The position numbers were made by a program, and so were the translations under genes. This document shows, piece by piece, positions 49,125 through 61,134 of a stretch of DNA of 64,000 nt (position 1 is the first letter of the stretch; each line of letters begins with the position of its first letter). The notes below the pieces were generated by a model, which saw only the letters and a program-made list of their open reading frames with translations, had not been told where the DNA came from and did no database searches. The stretch covers positions 31,306,745 through 31,370,744 of the forward strand of contig CM075102.1 of the NCBI GenBank assembly GCA_037576195.1, given 5' to 3'. The stretch comes from Phytoseiulus persimilis (taxonomy: Eukaryota > Arthropoda > Arachnida > Mesostigmata > Phytoseiidae).

Positions 49125-52100
49125 ATGGAAAGACGAGGATACAACGATTTTCTGCGCGGCGGAGGGCATCCGCGGAACGGCTACTATCATCACAACAGTA
49201 GGAACCATCATCATGGTACGTCATTGAAGTCTCAACGCTCTCACTCTTTCCGTCACCTCGAGAGCTACCTCAAACGATGACGCTGCCTTTTAGCGAATTC
49301 ATCGATTTACTGTACAACCCAGATCTCCTATGGAACATTCGCTTTCTATGCTAGATTCGATATACCCTGTGCTTGCTACTCCCGGCGACAGTCCACTTCT
49401 GTTCGTGTACATTTGGGAAAGGTGTGCAGGAGTCGATTCCAGAGGCAAACAGAATTCTGTCATGGTCTGCCCAAACTGCGTATCGATTCCCTTTATAGTC
49501 GCTGCAGACCGTTCTCATCGGCAAACTGGAAGTACCGTGATTTGTCGGCTCTCGGAAATATTCTGAGGAAATTCAGGTTCCATCAGTAAATCGCGTGGAA
49601 GCCGGATGTACCGCCATATGCTGTAGGCCACGTTTGCCTCACTCTATTGCTCCGATCGCATGGTTGATGCGAGCAGGAGCCAGGTTTGGAGGTGTGATCC
49701 CGGTCGATTCATCAAATTATTAGAAAGTTCTAAGTCAGTCCTGCAATCGTTATTGTGGCGAATTCTTTAGGTGGCTGTGCTTCGTGTTGCTGGTGGTCGC
49801 TTTTCCAGTGTCGGCCGTTCCAAGTTTGCACTCCAAATACTCATCCAGATTGGATGCGTTGTATCGATCCTATCTGTTCTCATTCGATTGGTAGAGATCG
49901 GTTCAGCGGGCAGCGTTCACCGCGAACACGGTGTGAGAGCTTAGTCAGGCGTGAAAGACATGCATATCTAGGGGACTGTCACCAGGCGGAACACCTATCA
50001 GAATTTCCTCAACCAACGATATAACACGGAACGGCTACGTGATCACTTGTTCTGGTTGTCCTCGGATTTATGATAAGAAACGAAAATCTGTGGTAGGGAA
50101 TCCGGCCCACGGTTCCGTCAAGGTCTATCCGTATAGAGTTGAAAAGGCTGAACTAATGGTGCTGTTAACAGCCATTCCGCCGTGCGCCTCGTTCGATGAG
50201 AGCGACGGGCGCCCAGTCCAAAGAAACTGTGTAACTGCACTCTCGATTCTCCAAGGGAATTCTCTGCCGCATTTGATCTCAGTTCTGTCGTTTCACCGAG
50301 CGTACCGCAGCCATGCACGAAAAAAGGAGGAAAGCCATTCAGTCAGGGGTCCTTCCCAGATTAATTGACGTCAACCGCCTCTCCGTTGCCTTCCATCATT
50401 CGCTTACGATTTCTAACGAAGTGATTATTCCCTGCTGCAGCCCCGAGACACGGACGGCCAAGCATGCATCAACAAAATCATCAGCCCCGTCACAATCACC
50501 AGCCACCACCCTTGCAGCTGCCACCCCCGCAACAGCCGGGGCCCCCATCGAATCAGTACTCACCGTATCCTCCATATTATGCGCCGGTGGCGAATGTCAT
50601 GAGCCCTCCGCCGATGGCAGCCGCGAACATGACGCCGCAGTACACGCTGTCACCCAATGCTCAAGAGTTCATACCCAACTCTTTCATGGCTATGCCCCTC
50701 CAAAGTGGTATGATGCTCGTTGAGCAACAAGCGCAGATGCATGCTCCCATGCAACATCAGCAGCAGCTGAACATATCCGAGCCCGCCGGGCCCCCAGCCA
50801 ATGAAGCCTATGAAGACCCGTATTCTTACTACGGCACGGCCTACGTCGAAGAAGTGAGTCCAGATCATCGATCAGAGTTCCTGTTCTCAATTACTCAATA
50901 CCGTCTGTCGCTATACGCCGACGGCGTCTGAGGAAGCATTCGAGAGTTCTGGATGTTTTCATTTTCCCGTTCCTCGTTCGGAAACCGCTCACCGACTCTT
51001 CTCTTCGCAGGATGACGCAGCCTTACAGCTTCAAATGTTCATAACAGATGTCACCCTGTCGCCCGAGCTATTCCTTTCGAGAGTCAATGATGTCGTGAAT
51101 GTCATGTTCGAAGACATTTGCATCCGTAAGAACTCGGCGATTCCACTCGTTGCCATCATTTTCCAGGTTAGTCTGATTGCTCTGGTTCCCGAATTCCCTA
51201 TTCGGAGGCTCTTTGTGTTGATCAAAACGAGACCGAAAAACTACCTTCCATAATTCGTGTGACGACATCAATCAGCATCTCTCTCATTCACAGGCTGGCG
51301 TGCTCCAACAAAACTTCCGTTATTCGGGCGCGAATCTCTGCTCCACCGCGAACACCATAATTCAAACGTTAGATGGTGAAGCTGTCTTCCGCAACTGTCT
51401 CATGCAGCAGTGAGTCTCAAAGGATTGGAAACTGTCTTCCCCATTTCTCACTGATTGAGCACTCAGATCAGCGAATCCGCCAGGAAAAAAAGTCGAACAT
51501 GGCCCAAATGACTCCCTCCATTCGCAGAATGTACGAGAGCTTGGTGAAAGTTAAACCCGTCCTTGGAGACAAGGAGCGTGATAAAGAAACGCGTGGCACA
51601 GTTCTCTTCTGTGCGGAGCTCTTCTTCCAGTTGGATCTCGGATTCGAGCTCGATTTATCAGACTCCTACCCGGACATCGGAGTAATCCTCTGCAGCACCA
51701 TCAAGCAACTAATCTTATGCAACGAGAAAGAGAACCAGAAAAGTGGAATACAGGTGAGTGCGACTCGATGATATTCATGCGAGGCACGGTGAACGTAAAC
51801 CATTGTCTCTCTCTCCCGACGAAGGAGCTGCTGTTCTATCTAATTCGTCGTTTTTCGGACAGGCTCTGAAGCTTTGTGGTGCCAACCTCGAAAAACTTTG
51901 TGAGAAAACGGAAGCCATGGATGATTTGATGACGCAGTGTAAAGCACTCGAGGAACAAGAAGGCGTCGACTCCACCATCCAATTCATGCTCGCAAGACTC
52001 CCTCAACTCCGAAAAACGAACTGGAACCGTGTTGAGAAGACTTCAGTACCATGTTCAAATGCAGGTCCCGAAGACTACGACCAAATGCCTGTCATGTATG

Positions 52101-52417
52101 GTCCAGATGGTCAGCCAATTAACGAAGAAGAGCTGGACTTCCTGAATGGCGTAAACCAGGTCGCAGCCGGGACCTTCGCCGAGGCGGCGCCTGCCGGTCC
52201 TCCTGGGTGAGAGCTCTAGTTCACGGTCAACTAATCACTCCCAACTGCTTCGAGATCGGCAGCGAATGCTCATCGCTATCGCAGTCCGAGTTTGAGACCG
52301 TTCCCGTGTATCCAGCTGAGTATTCATATCCTCATAACTCTCCTCATCCATTCCAGCATGGACGAGGAAGCCTTCAAGGCGTACGAGGAGTTCCTCCGAG
52401 AAACAGGTCAAAAGTAG
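49125..52417 (+). CDS. PAIP1: Polyadenylate-binding protein-interacting protein 1
   Basis: PAIP1 bridges poly(A)-binding protein and eIF4A/eIF3 and stimulates translation. Exons are 49125-49215, 50441-50853, 51011-51166, 51294-51409, 51467-51753, 51863-52206 and 52357-52417, about 488 residues. Exon 1 is Gly/His/Asn-rich and exon 2 Pro/Gln-rich. A PAM2 motif (LSPNAQEFIPNSF, residues about 100-112) binds the MLLE domain of PABP. Exons 3-6 carry the MIF4G-type helical domain (AGVLQQNFRYSGANLCSTAN, ALKLCGANLEKLCEKTEAMD). The last exon encodes an acidic end (MDEEAFKAYEEFLRETGQK) like the PABP-binding PAM1 end of human PAIP1. One join fails: exon 4 ends in phase 2 (GTGAGT at 51410), but the visible acceptor and a run of seven A at 51485-51491 leave exon 5 one base out. 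All other joins are clean. Confidence 0.92.
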
Positions 52418-55092
52418 TCGCCGTAAAAACTGACTACAAATCCTGCGACGGATTGCACCCTCGGCACGCAGGAGGCGGTTGCTCGTCGATAATTACATTC
52501 ACTTGTACCTCGTTGTATAAACTATTGTATCAATAAGTCAAATCTCTACGTTAACTATCACCCTTCTTACCACGACACAACCGGGTATCCCCGGGCGCCC
52601 CCGATGAGCATCACCTCTGAGTGACGAGCGCGTTCCCCGCCGCTGTTAATGACACTCCATCGCGATATTTTGTGTAAAAGGACTTCAAGATCCCTCTTCC
52701 GTTTTGGGTATGGACAAAAATAGTCGACAGTATGTGCGTTCATGGGTAATGTAAATACCGTCTTTGCATACTCTCTCCATGGACCCTTCGTCTTTAACTC
52801 TGACTCTAACAAGTATATAGAAGAGCATTCACGCTAAACCCAACATTGAGGACGACGAGCACAATGTGTATTTGCGAGAATCGCTACATACAAATTGTCT
52901 GATGTCATCGAGATGTATAACTTACGAGTTCGTTTCACTGGGAAGACTCGAATATCTCTCCTCTGACGACGACGACTACGTTCTTTCGTAAGCAAAGTGA
53001 CGACGAAAGTAGTTAAGAAACGAGTTTTCAAAAAAGCAACAGCGGAGCGTAAACCGTACGGGTGCTGCAACATATCACGCGAGTTGCCGAGTCCTGTTGG
53101 ATGCCTGTGGCTAGATGATTCGGAAGCGAATCTCCTCTGCCCATGGGCGAGCACCCTTAAAATCTTGCTTTCTAGTTCCCAGGAAGCATCATGGAAAGCT
53201 TGCGTCTGTAGAGTGCTTATCTTACCTGCTGGCTTCGCTCATGTATTTACCGTGTAAAGGTAGCCAGCGCGAAAACAAACTGCTGAATAAACACTTGTTT
53301 TCTACGTGAATCTCGCTATTTTTTCACCATCGAGTCTTCGGACTTCTACGGAGCGGAAAGAACGTTCTCCTCGGATCAATCCAACCGCTTCCATTTCCAG
53401 CACATTTCATCTATCCGCTCGTTTCCGATAAGCGTGTGATTATCAGAACGGTCTTTTCGGAATTGAGACCGAGGCCACTGTATAGCCGTCTACCCGGCAG
53501 CGATTGTGCGAGGGCTCACTTCTGCGTGCCTGGTATCGGAGAGCGGAGCTATGCAATAGCCCTTCCGAGTGGCTGTTCTCGATGACTACATGCCTGTAAA
53601 GATGGACGTTCGCAGCCGAGCACCGGCGTCGCAGAGTCGTGAGAAGGTATCTTGATATTCGCAGTATCCTTCGGGAGGCTGCGTCGGAGGTTCCTCATTT
53701 TCGACAGAATGGATTCCTGAACCCTCCCTTTAAGGCGGTTCGAGATCAGAGATCCCAAGAATTGAGATCTGGCAGCTTCAGAAGAATTGATATTTAATCG
53801 GGGCTTGGGGTCACGACTCACGACCCTTGATTTATAGTTTTCTCGAAGGCAAGCAGGGTCGGCCTGGGGAAAAATCCTCCAGAAAGGCTCTCTTCTACGG
53901 AGGAACACAAGCCTTGAAACCGTCTTCATTCTGAGCGTTTACATCAGTGCGTCAGATTTGATCGAGAGAAACGCTCGAAGATGTTATTCACCGGATCAGA
54001 CCGAGAATCAGAGCCATGATTTGACGGGAACCATGGACTGTTTAATTCCGCCAGGACAAGAACGAGGGATTCGTAGCAAAAAACAGGACCAAGGCAAGTC
54101 CGTAACTCGGAACTGACAATGAGTGTTGTTCATGAGTTGACGAGACGTGAGATGGAGCATACGGGAAATCGGACGAGCCCGGCAGAAGTTATAAAAAATC
54201 ATGTTCTAAAGCACTGTTGTGCGGAGCCGGAGAAGTCTCAATGGTCTCGGCAGCTGGTATCGTGTTTCTTCACCAAACTCTCTCTGTCGAAGACCGTGCT
54301 GGTCAGCGTCTCGGATGAACTTCTTATTGAAGTCAATAGTAATTTGCTTCAAACATACGAAGTCGACGCCGCTTGGTTCGCGCGATCTGTATGTGCATGA
54401 GATTCTACCGAGTCGGAATCCTGAAGTCTTCTTTATGCCCTGGCGACCATATCGGCGCAAGAGTTCAAATCCGTTGAGTGGACCCTTTTGATGCGGCTCA
54501 AGCAGCGATGCCCGTCATGTTCCGCCAGATTGGAATTTCATCAAATGAAGATCAGATTCCATTCGACGTGCACGTTCAGTAGAACATGACCCCAAACAAA
54601 GGCAGCCATTTTCGTTTCAAAAGCTACTGGTCCTTCGTCGTGAGAGGTCGTTTAAGTTCAGGCTCGACTGGAAACCCTCACTACTGTGGTAAATATCGAT
54701 TGACTGAAACTGCTCCTCTGATAATCCAAACTCTGTCTGACGTCTTATGGTGCCTTGAAGCTTTTGACCTGAATACTCGCTTGAAAAAACGGTTTCCACT
54801 TCCTTGCACTTCCTTCGTGTATAGGAGCAACGTGGTGCAGCGGTATCGCACGTGCAAAATAAAAAACGTATTAGGTATTCTCTGAACTTTGTACTGGCCC
54901 AAGACCAGTGACATCCATCCCCCAGCGAGACTGCGGCGACGCTGTCAAGCAATCCATTCGTGTTGGCGCCGCACGTAATCACGGTGACGATTCCCCCTGA
55001 ACGGTCCGGAATGAGCTCCATACTCTGGGTGCGGTGGAGTCTCACCATTGGCATGCGAGACTCGAATAAGTCTCCGATTTTCTTTCAGAACA
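52418..55092. other. Interval between the two PAIP1-type genes
   Basis: The PAIP1 3' flank and the 5' flank of its paralogue. Frames up to 145 codons (54617-55054, minus) have no recognisable motif. No repeat of the intervening PAIP1 sequence was seen, so the duplication is old or did not include flanks. Confidence 0.4.
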
Positions 55093-56308
55093 ATGACGTT
55101 GAATCCCAGTGCACAAGTCTTCGTTCCGTCTTCACAGACCTTGAGACTCTTGAAGGGCGCTTCGTTCCCGGCGGTTGATCCAGAAAAAGATTCAACAAAT
55201 CTTGAGTACTCTCCACCTCAGCTGGAATCCCTCTATATCGACTTCTCTGAATTCAGAGAAGATGATGATATATTCAGCAGCCAAACCCTCCCTGTCAGCA
55301 AGACGATCGATTACACGAATTTCGACGTGAGTCTTCGTCCCCCGCCATTCAGAAACGCATCTCCTCTTATAATCAAGGCTTTTTTAGGCTCCCAACGACG
55401 CGAGAACCCACACGTAATTCATAATCTTTGCAGTTGCCATTCTTCTTCCATGACATGATGTCAGCTGACAGCGAAGATTTTGCCAACTACTTGTCCGATC
55501 GGGCTGAATACCTCCTCGGGTACGCAGGTACATCTCAGGTGCATGCTCTTGAAATCGTGGACACGATACTAGACAACGTTTTCAATTTCTTGCGGAAGAA
55601 CGAACGAGAATTCAAGAGACCGCTGAAATTGGCAGCAGAAATGTGCGACATGGATTCAACTTTTCTGCAAATGATGCTGCAACAGTGAGTAATGTCCAAG
55701 ATTTCAGAGAGAATTTTTGAAAAAGCTCCCTCGCTTGGCGCTTGTACCCAACAGGAACGAGCGGATCTCTCGGAGACTTTGCACGTCCTGATGAATAGCT
55801 CCGCCTTGCAGGATGGTTCGACTCCTCGATTACCTTCATAATCCAGCTAGCCGAGATCTCGCCTATTCGGTTCTTCTCGGCTTGATGCTCAGCGAACTTC
55901 ACATTGGAACCTGCGTAGCCCCGCCAGAAACTCCGATGGGATTCGCCGATGAAGTTTGCGAGCTGTTCCTGAGATTGTTGCAAGATCGGAAGTCCATTAT
56001 CGCTGCAGTTTTCGTGGGTACTTCGTCTGACTTCCCTGGTCAGAACCTTTCCTCCCCTCGTTATGCCTATGTGACTTACTAGTCATTGTGCCCCATCGTT
56101 ACAGGCTCTCGAGCAATGTGAGATCCAGATCAAAGCGATTTGCAAACCCCAGCATATTGAGGCCCTCTGCTCATCACTTCGAAAAATATCCACTTTCCGC
56201 CTCGGTTCAACGGAACTTCACTACAAGTGCGTCGGACTGCAGAAGAAACTGCGTCAGCAAACGCCGCACTTGTGTCTCAAGACGCACGCTATGCCTGTTG
56301 CGCAGTGA
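55093..56308 (+). CDS. Divergent PAIP1-like protein with N-terminal PAM2
   Basis: Exons 55093-55326, 55434-55684, 55812-56013 and 56105-56308 join in phases 0, 2, 0 and encode 296 residues. The N-terminus MTLNPSAQVFVPSS is a PAM2-type PABP-binding motif. The rest is helical and parallels the MIF4G region of the neighbour: FLQMMLQQ ends its exon in phase 2 just as RNCLMQQ does in PAIP1, and ALEQCEIQIKAIC opens its exon in phase 0 as ALKLCGANLEKLC does. Identity is low, so function need not be kept. It lacks the His/Pro/Gln-rich leader and the acidic C-terminal PAM1-like end. A strong GTGAGT overlaps the stop codon (56305), so a further exon cannot be excluded, although none was found. Confidence 0.8.
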
Positions 56309-57422
56309 GTATTGATTGAACTTGATTTTAGAATGGTGCCTGGATCGACTCTATGCACTCGAATTCTGGAGCGCGAGAGGAGTGTCAGACATTACATGGG
56401 AGAAATGGTCGATTAGAGCATTCGATCCTCTTTCAGACTGAATGAGGAAGAGGCTCATGATTTCGAGGTGTTTCTTCGAGAATCGAGACGGAATTTCTCT
56501 CAGAGCAGGAGTTAAGTTCTACTCTTAAACGTGCGCAATAATCTCACCGTGCCAACCAACAATGAAGTAACGAATTTTACGATCTCCTATCAGTCATCAC
56601 AAGGAGCGATAAAATTTTCGGAAACTGAGAGAACGAAATCGAAAAATCAATGCTTCAGAAAAAAAGTCTAGAACAGAACAATACAACTTGCCATTCTTGT
56701 TGTTGACATGTCTTAGCTAATTTTGTCATTTGGTATGTATGTACCTTGATGTTGACCGTTCCTATCAATCCTTTGTAAATATTGTAAGAACATCAAGTGC
56801 GACCGAGAGCCACAAGAAGCGAAGCGTTAGCAAGCACAATGGGAAAGCATACGCGAGAAAAACTTGAGCGAAATTGGGGTCTTCAAATCCTTAACAAACG
56901 CGAACTTTCAATTATTTATTTAACCTTTGTATTCTTTTGGTCCACTCGAATGGTGAACAGAAAATAGACCGAGTCCGAATAATAAACCTGGGTTTTGACC
57001 CATGACTCAAGCCTTTTAATTTCCATCGGTTTCCGAGTGGAGGCCCCAGACAAGGATGCTCGGAACTCGCGTCGGTCGTTCTTCTTTCGATCCATCACGC
57101 TCCAACATCTCAAGGGAGTTTGTTCCTTCCTCCAACAATAGAACTCATTCTTCCAAGGCCCTCAGAGAGCACTTTGAATTAGATCAACCAACGAGCGCCC
57201 GACCTCGGGAAATAGTATCAACCGTTATCATCGCGGCGGTTTTGGCGCAGGCTGCGTTGGGAAGATCCTTCAGTAATCAATGCAATGGAACCTACTCCTT
57301 TGAACCTTACCTGAGCCCTCGTCGTCTACTGCTAGCAGCAATGCGTGAACTTGAGGCGCAGGCGGAGGATACTTCTTCTACGAAAGCTGGTGTTCCCGCC
57401 TCTGCGAGTCCCACTAGCAAGG
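56309..57422. other. 3' flank of PAIP1-like gene and transposon flank
   Basis: AT-rich to about 57000, with AATAAA near 56979. A 125-codon plus-strand frame (57056-57433) runs into the transposon's left arm; it has no recognisable domain. Confidence 0.4.
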
Positions 57423-57702
57423 GAAGGTTCTGAATTGTACGACTCCGATTCCGACCAGATAGATTGCGATCAGTATGCCCATCAGAGACATGAAAAACGG
57501 CTGATGAAACTTTTCCCAATGGGCCGTCGTTTCCGAGCTACCGCACCCTCGAAACTTGAAATTTAACTAGGGCTCCTATGGGAGCCTGTCGGATTCGTGG
57601 GAGCCAAGGCCAAGCAAGCTCAGAAAATCGTTGTGAACGGTTCCTGCTGCCGGGCCATGTCTTGGAAATCGCACCATGTGTCGCTGGTGCCACCAAAGAC
57701 AG
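57423..57702 (+). repeat. Left inverted arm of transposon relic
   Basis: Reads GAAGGTTCTGAATTGTACGA at its outer end, the complement of the outer end of the right arm. Confidence 0.8.
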
Positions 57703-57837
57703 ACGAAAAAGAAAACGAACTGTCAGGTTTCAAATCAATGAAAATGGCATTTCATGTAGGAACACTCGCAACACAAAATCCTCTGGCATTGCGCGCATCG
57801 AATTTATGGTACACGAATGCAGTTCGGCGTTACGCAA

Positions 57838-58553
57838 TCACCGTCGAATTCGAAAAGAAGCTCGGACATGGACAAAAATGGCACTGCGGGCACCTCGAAG
57901 CCGCCTAACCGCCAAGCACAAAGCCAATGAGGACGAAACAACAGACTCCGAAATCGATTGTGTATCAACGAATGCATTCCTAGGAGGCCATTCCTTTGGT
58001 CCACGCGGGAGTTGTGCAAAAAAACAATGTTCAGTTAGTCTCTTGGCAAAATCTTCCCAGAGTCGGAAACAATAAAGATCGAGAGGTTGCACAAAGCTCG
58101 ATGAACCGGCAGGGAAAACTTTCACTGCGACGAAGCGGTCCACGATGTCCTTGAAGACGGTCTGACTCCACATGCGGACAAGCTCTTCCGTCAACTTTCC
58201 CGATTTTGTGCAGGTCACATACAGATTTCGATAATTCGGCATGGAAGCCGCCACGATCGGACCGAATTGATTGCCCGAATTGATTTGAACTCCCAGTTTG
58301 GATTGGCATCAATGCAGTCCAGGATCCGACAGATTTGCCGGAACGTGAACAGTCCTTGCGGTCCTCCCATGTCCAGGTTTTCGATCAGAGGCTCGGAATC
58401 GTCGCCATGGCCGTACGACTCGTACAGCTCCTCGACCTCCTCAACGTCTACGGAATCTTTGTCCGCGAACTTCTTCACCGTTGACACCATATCAGCCGCT
58501 AGTTTCTTCTCGATCTCTCGGGCGTCTTCTCGAGTACTTGGGGCGATATGCAA
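57838..58553 (-). pseudogene. DDE transposase remnant, copy A
   Basis: Minus-strand frames at 58553-58215 and 58254-57838 overlap in different registers and together look like a DDE-superfamily transposase of the pogo/Tigger-like kind. The second has NLYVTCTKSGKLTEELVRMW and SSSFVQPLDLYCFRLWEDFA, matching the family's conserved 'VTCSKSGKLT' and 'QPLD...FR' blocks. The frame jump shows it is inactive. Related protein sequence lies at 30300-30783. Confidence 0.65.
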
Positions 58554-58736
58554 GGACTCCAGCTATTGCTGGATCAGCGACACCAATGCATTGACTCTGA
58601 TCGACATCACAATGACTGCTTTAACAACTTTCCTGGTTTCGAACAGAGATCTCACCAAAGCTCCAGGTAATGCCTCAGAGAAAGAAAAGAGCGCGTGGAG
58701 AGTGCAGACAATTTGTTTATGAAATTGAAAGTAGCG

Positions 58737-59012
58737 CTTTGGTGACACCACCGTCGAGTCGCGCGATTTTCCGGACGTTGCTCGATACCAGAAACCTTTC
58801 ACAACGATTTTCAGAGCTTGCTTGGCTTTGGCTCCCACCAATCCGGCAGGCTCCCATAGGAGCCCATGTTATATTTTAAGTTTTGAGGGCTCTGTAGCTC
58901 GGGAACGACGGCCCATTGGGAGAAGTCTGATCAGCCGTTTTTCATATCTCTGGTAGGCCTACTGATCGCAATCTATCTGGTTGGAATCGGAGTCGTACAA
59001 TTCAGAACCTTC
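58737..59012 (-). repeat. Right inverted arm of transposon relic
   Basis: The reverse complement aligns with 57423-57702 over its full length with scattered substitutions and small indels. Confidence 0.8.
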
Positions 59013-61029
59013 TCTTGTAAGCGACAGAGTGAAAAACAACTCCGATGATGGAGGTGCTGCGTCCAAGTCAGCATCATCGTAGAGGGAGACATTCGGACGA
59101 GTGTTGTGGAAGCATCGTTGGATCATTTCATCTGATACATCATCTCCGCCCGGGTAACGGTCACGTGCTTGTCCCCTGTTCTGTCAGCAGACAAGGCTGT
59201 CGCAGGTTATTTCCGAATCTGAAGGCCGAATGTCAGGCCAAATGAACGATATTTGGGATCGAGCGTAACAGCATTGAGCGCGCGACGCGAGAACATATTC
59301 TGGATCTGACAAAACAGGATTTTCATAGGATGGATGAGAGGAAGCAGCGGGTAAGGAGGTGCTACGAGGTGACGAGAGGATGAGAAGTGGGAAACGTGGG
59401 TATCCCCTGCAGGGGCGTAGCTAGGCGCCCTGAGCGGAACATGGATATTCCGAGGATGCCGCCCCGCCCCCCCGTTCAGGGAACTCGAAAAGCTCTTGTG
59501 CGTGACCTCGTGCAGCCGAATCTGAGAGACGGATGCCAGAACTTTGGTACGGAATGTTGACAGTTTATTATTCCATTTCCATCGCGTTTCCAAACTCCAT
59601 AATGTACTTCAGAGTCCGATCCGCTGAGCTCTGAAGATTCATCATTAGCGAATTCATGTAACGCCTCTATGACGTCGATGCTACTAGACAGCTCGTTCTC
59701 CATTCACACGAAAATCCCTCATAAGGAGCAGAGCTTATCGCCAACGTCAAGGAGGTTCGCAAGCCAGAGTGGTAAGAGAGAGGGTTGGGTGGTCTGTGTC
59801 CTGACCTGGGGGCCGCCCTTACGGCATGCCGTTGGTTCCAAGTCGATCCGATCAATAGCCGGTTAGTTCATCGAGCACGAACAAACGAACAAGGGGGCAA
59901 ATCCTGGATGTACAGAATCTTTCCTTTCAAGGAGTCCGATGGGAGCAAGAGCAGATATCGTGGTATCAAGTAGAGCTCATTCCCACTGTATCGAACATGA
60001 CCCGCTCTTCCACGGCTGTCAACAACAACAAGAGAAGTCATGTTCGAGATGAAAGCTCAGAAGCGAGGCGTCGAGGTTCACGTTCCCCGTGTGATTTGGG
60101 ACCGATGATCTCTATTGATCGCCTTCACCATATCCTATCATAAATTGTTAAGTTCCGGAAGGCCAGAGATCCAAGATCTCTTTCGAAAACTCGACTTTGA
60201 TAGTCTGTTCTCGAAAGTTCTGAGGGGGGCGACAATTCCGGATCAACAAAGAGAAGAAGACCTTCGGAACGCCCTAGTGCCGCCTCTCGAAAATCTCTCG
60301 GGAGGGACCCGCCGCCCAGGCAGACGGCTCCTCCACGGGTTCAAAGGTGGACATGTTCATCATGGACTTCGAGCTGGGTAATGGAGACATGAATCGTTAT
60401 GGGATTACGATTCAGTTAGGATGCGTGGCATACCTCGTTCTCTGCGAATTCTTCGACTCCCGTCTCTCAATGGATGTTCGCCACATAGAGAGAGGGTGGG
60501 AGGGCACCCGCCCTCCCAGAGCTTTTGTTCCTCGGGGGTTCTCCGGCTTACAGGAATGACCTCAACTTTCATATCTGGCGGGGTTCGGAGCTCGGAGGCG
60601 TCAAATAGACATGATGATATTGCGATTTTCTGCTCTAGTCTGCAACCATTCGAATGCTTTCACCTCATCGCACGCCTTTGTCTTCGGGATCGAAGAACCC
60701 AGAGTCTCAGATAGCGGACTTCCTTATCAGTGCCAGTGAGTGAGGAGCTCTCTCCCAACATCAGGCCTGTGATAAACATAAGCTACAGTGCCCGGGAGAC
60801 TTACTGGAAAGTGAAGCAATGGGTCTGCCAAATTGTCGGCGAGACGAGCCCGAAGGCAGGTGGCTCAATCTACTCTAGGAAGACTACTGAGCGAGTCCCG
60901 CGGAACAAGCCTCACTGGGGTTCACATCATCGTCTTCTTTGATCGTTGATCGGGGAGAGAAAGCTGGAAAAGCCTCATTCGGCGATAAGCAACCGTAGGG
61001 AGAAGACCAGATTAAAAAATCAATGCCAC
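59013..61029. other. Intergenic, no gene recognised
   Basis: At 59410 the sequence CAGGGGCGTAGCTAGG resembles the termini of the hAT-like element at 1924, but no inverted partner was located. A short hairpin (GGGAGGGC / GCCCTCCC) lies near 60497-60516. Frames such as 60115-60381 carry no known motif. Confidence 0.4.
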
Positions 61030-61035
61030 TTTATT
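61030..61035 (-). promoter_or_regulatory. THAP gene polyadenylation signal
   Basis: TTTATT on the plus strand gives AATAAA on the minus strand 100 bases past the stop. Confidence 0.6.
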
Positions 61036-61134
61036 CAGGAGATAGATTGAGATGTGCTCGATACCTACAAATTGTAAATTTGGTATGATCTAAATGAATC
61101 CACAAATCTGACAGCTTCTAATAAATTATGCAGT

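Larger units (their letters stand above)
57423..59012 (-). mobile_element. DNA transposon relic with about 280-bp inverted arms, copy A
   Basis: The left arm (57423-57702) and right arm (58737-59012) are inverted copies of each other with about four in five bases identical by eye. Both contain GGGCTCCTATGGGAGCC-type sequence (right arm: GGCTCCCATAGGAGCCC) and an encoded block AKAKQA.KIVV. Between the arms is a DDE transposase remnant on the minus strand. I could not find a clear short target duplication at the arm ends, so the true termini may lie further out. The long arms could also come from two partial copies inserted head to head. Confidence 0.6.
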
